Below, one piece after another: positions 63,221-64,000 of a stretch of DNA of 64,000 bases. A program made the translations under genes and the position numbers. The notes beneath the pieces are model-generated. The model made no database searches and was not told the origin of the DNA. It saw nothing but the letters and a program-made list of their open reading frames with translations. This stretch comes from [Clostridium] scindens ATCC 35704 (GTDB taxonomy: Bacteria > Bacillota > Clostridia > Lachnospirales > Lachnospiraceae), in assembly GCF_004295125.1 (NCBI RefSeq), contig NZ_CP036170.1:1421501-1485500 (forward strand). The letters run 5' to 3'. Numbering within the stretch: position 1 is the first letter of the stretch; each line of letters begins with the position of its first letter.

Positions 63221-63796
63221 ATGCTTGCCGATACCCAGGAAAAGATTATTAAAGCGACGATGGAACTGGTGATGGAAAAAGGATATTCCAATACCACGAC
63301 GAAAGACATTGCCCGAAGCGCCGGGATCAATGAATGTACGATTTTCCGCAAATTCAAGGGTAAGAAAGAGATCATACTGGCAGCGATGGAAAAGCCGGAG
63401 TGGAATCCAGATTTAAAGCCAGAAGACTTTGAAGGATACTCGGGAGATATGCTGGGAGATCTTACACGTTTTTCTGAAGTTTATATGCAGAAGGTAACGC
63501 CCAGAATGGTAAAGGTATCTACCGGACTTCGTACGCCGGAATTATATCCGTATACTGCAAAGGGGATTTTGAAGATTCCTCAGACCTTCAAGAAGGCATT
63601 AAAAGAATATTTTGTGGAGATGAAGGAACAAGGAAAGATCCGGCGGGCAGATCCGGAGGAACTGGCAATGATGTTCTTGTCCATGAATTTTGGGTTCGTA
63701 TTCTTGAAGGCATCTTTCGGCTCTGAACTTTCACCGATAGAAAGTGCAGCGTATATCGAAAGTAGCATAAATACTTTTGTAAAAGGGATCCTATAG
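63221..63796 (+). CDS. TetR-family regulator
   Basis: 191 residues. HTH region MELVMEKGYSNTTTKDIARS then AGINECTIFRKFKGKKEIIL (about 13-52) is typical. The ligand domain includes VYMQKVTPRMVKVSTGLRTP and a C-terminal AMMFLSMNFGFVFL. ATG 63221 with AAGGAG is preferred to the TTG at 63215. It is probably co-transcribed with the DUF975-CmpB gene and binds the palindrome before it. Confidence 0.85.
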   Translation: MLADTQEKIIKATMELVMEKGYSNTTTKDIARSAGINECTIFRKFKGKKEIILAAMEKPEWNPDLKPEDFEGYSGDMLGDLTRFSEVYMQKVTPRMVKVSTGLRTPELYPYTAKGILKIPQTFKKALKEYFVEMKEQGKIRRADPEELAMMFLSMNFGFVFLKASFGSELSPIESAAYIESSINTFVKGIL

Positions 63797-63808
63797 AGAA
63801 CCATTATT

Positions 63809-63836
63809 ATGGCACTGAGAGGTGCCATATATTTTT
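63809..63836 (+). terminator. Terminator after the TetR gene
   Basis: ATGGCAC and GTGCCAT form a 7-bp stem, followed by ATATTTTT. Confidence 0.8.
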
Positions 63837-63839
63837 AAC

Positions 63840-64000
63840 ATGAATAGTTATGAGGAATATATCCGTCAGTTTGCAGAACGCCCGATTCCTAATTTTTATA
63901 AACTGGTCAATGCCCCGGTAAAGATTGACAAGATCCTGGCCGGAGGCGAGGCTATCGTGCTGGAAGAAGGCATGACCTTAAGCGCGGCAGAAGTTCCGGG
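63840..64000 (+). CDS. Start of an unidentified gene, 3' end outside window
   Basis: ATG at 63840 opens a frame to the window end: MNSYEEYIRQFAERPIPNFY then KLVNAPVKIDKILAGGEAIV and LEEGMTLSAAEVP. No clear RBS precedes it; the base run GAGAGGTG is in the terminator stem 15 bases upstream. Soluble and acidic. I do not recognise the family. Confidence 0.5.
   Translation, partial: MNSYEEYIRQFAERPIPNFYKLVNAPVKIDKILAGGEAIVLEEGMTLSAAEVP

Overview
The window looks like a chromosome segment from a spore-forming gut Firmicute of the Lachnospiraceae, probably near Clostridium scindens or Dorea. This is inferred from the sporulation genes (a SipL-like DUF3794/LysM protein, spoIIR, spoIIID), strong AGGAGG ribosome-binding sites, frequent TTG/GTG starts and moderate GC. 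No database search was possible.

Layout. Positions 1-29600 are ordinary core chromosome: a partial SnoaL/BaiE-like gene, malQ, a PrcB-like lipoprotein, sipL, ispE, a GntR regulator, spoIIR, a CDF cation transporter, an acyl-ACP thioesterase, cvfB, dnaE, pfkA, murI, a DUF1934 gene, cls, an FKBP-type lipoprotein, an SNF-family transporter, spoIIID, a solute-binding-protein/histidine-kinase/AraC-regulator operon, a MATE exporter and guaA.

Roughly 29.6-43.1 kb is an integrative mobilizable element inserted just behind guaA. It has an XRE repressor with three operators, an excisionase-like protein, a tyrosine integrase, MobC, a RepA-like ATPase, an oriT-like palindrome and a MobV relaxase. It is interrupted by an ISLre2-type transposase. 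Its cargo includes an AAA-TOPRIM nuclease, an HNH endonuclease, a type I toxin-antitoxin-like locus and two genes broken by in-frame stops. Near-identical TGAGTACA tandem repeats lie at its two ends.

From 43.2 to 45.9 kb lies a decayed zone holding a serine recombinase relic and amine-dehydrogenase and TetR relics. At 45.98-53.34 kb is the most interesting feature, a compact type III (Csm-like) CRISPR system. A DUF6602/PD-(D/E)XK-like nuclease gene is the first gene of a tight operon with an HD-less Cas10, Csm3, Csm4, Csm5 and Cas6. A type I-C-style leader and a 14-repeat array follow. No csm2, csm6/CARF effector, cas1 or cas2 is present. The Cas10 carries an extra C-terminal region of about 165 residues.

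The remainder (53.8-64 kb) returns to chromosomal genes: a DUF6930-like protein, a cysteine-desulfurase-like/double-cubane protein/DUF3343 cluster, a YbaK/ProX deacylase, a TetR-MFS efflux pair with visible operators, a DUF975-CmpB membrane fusion with its own TetR gene, and one partial gene at the right edge.
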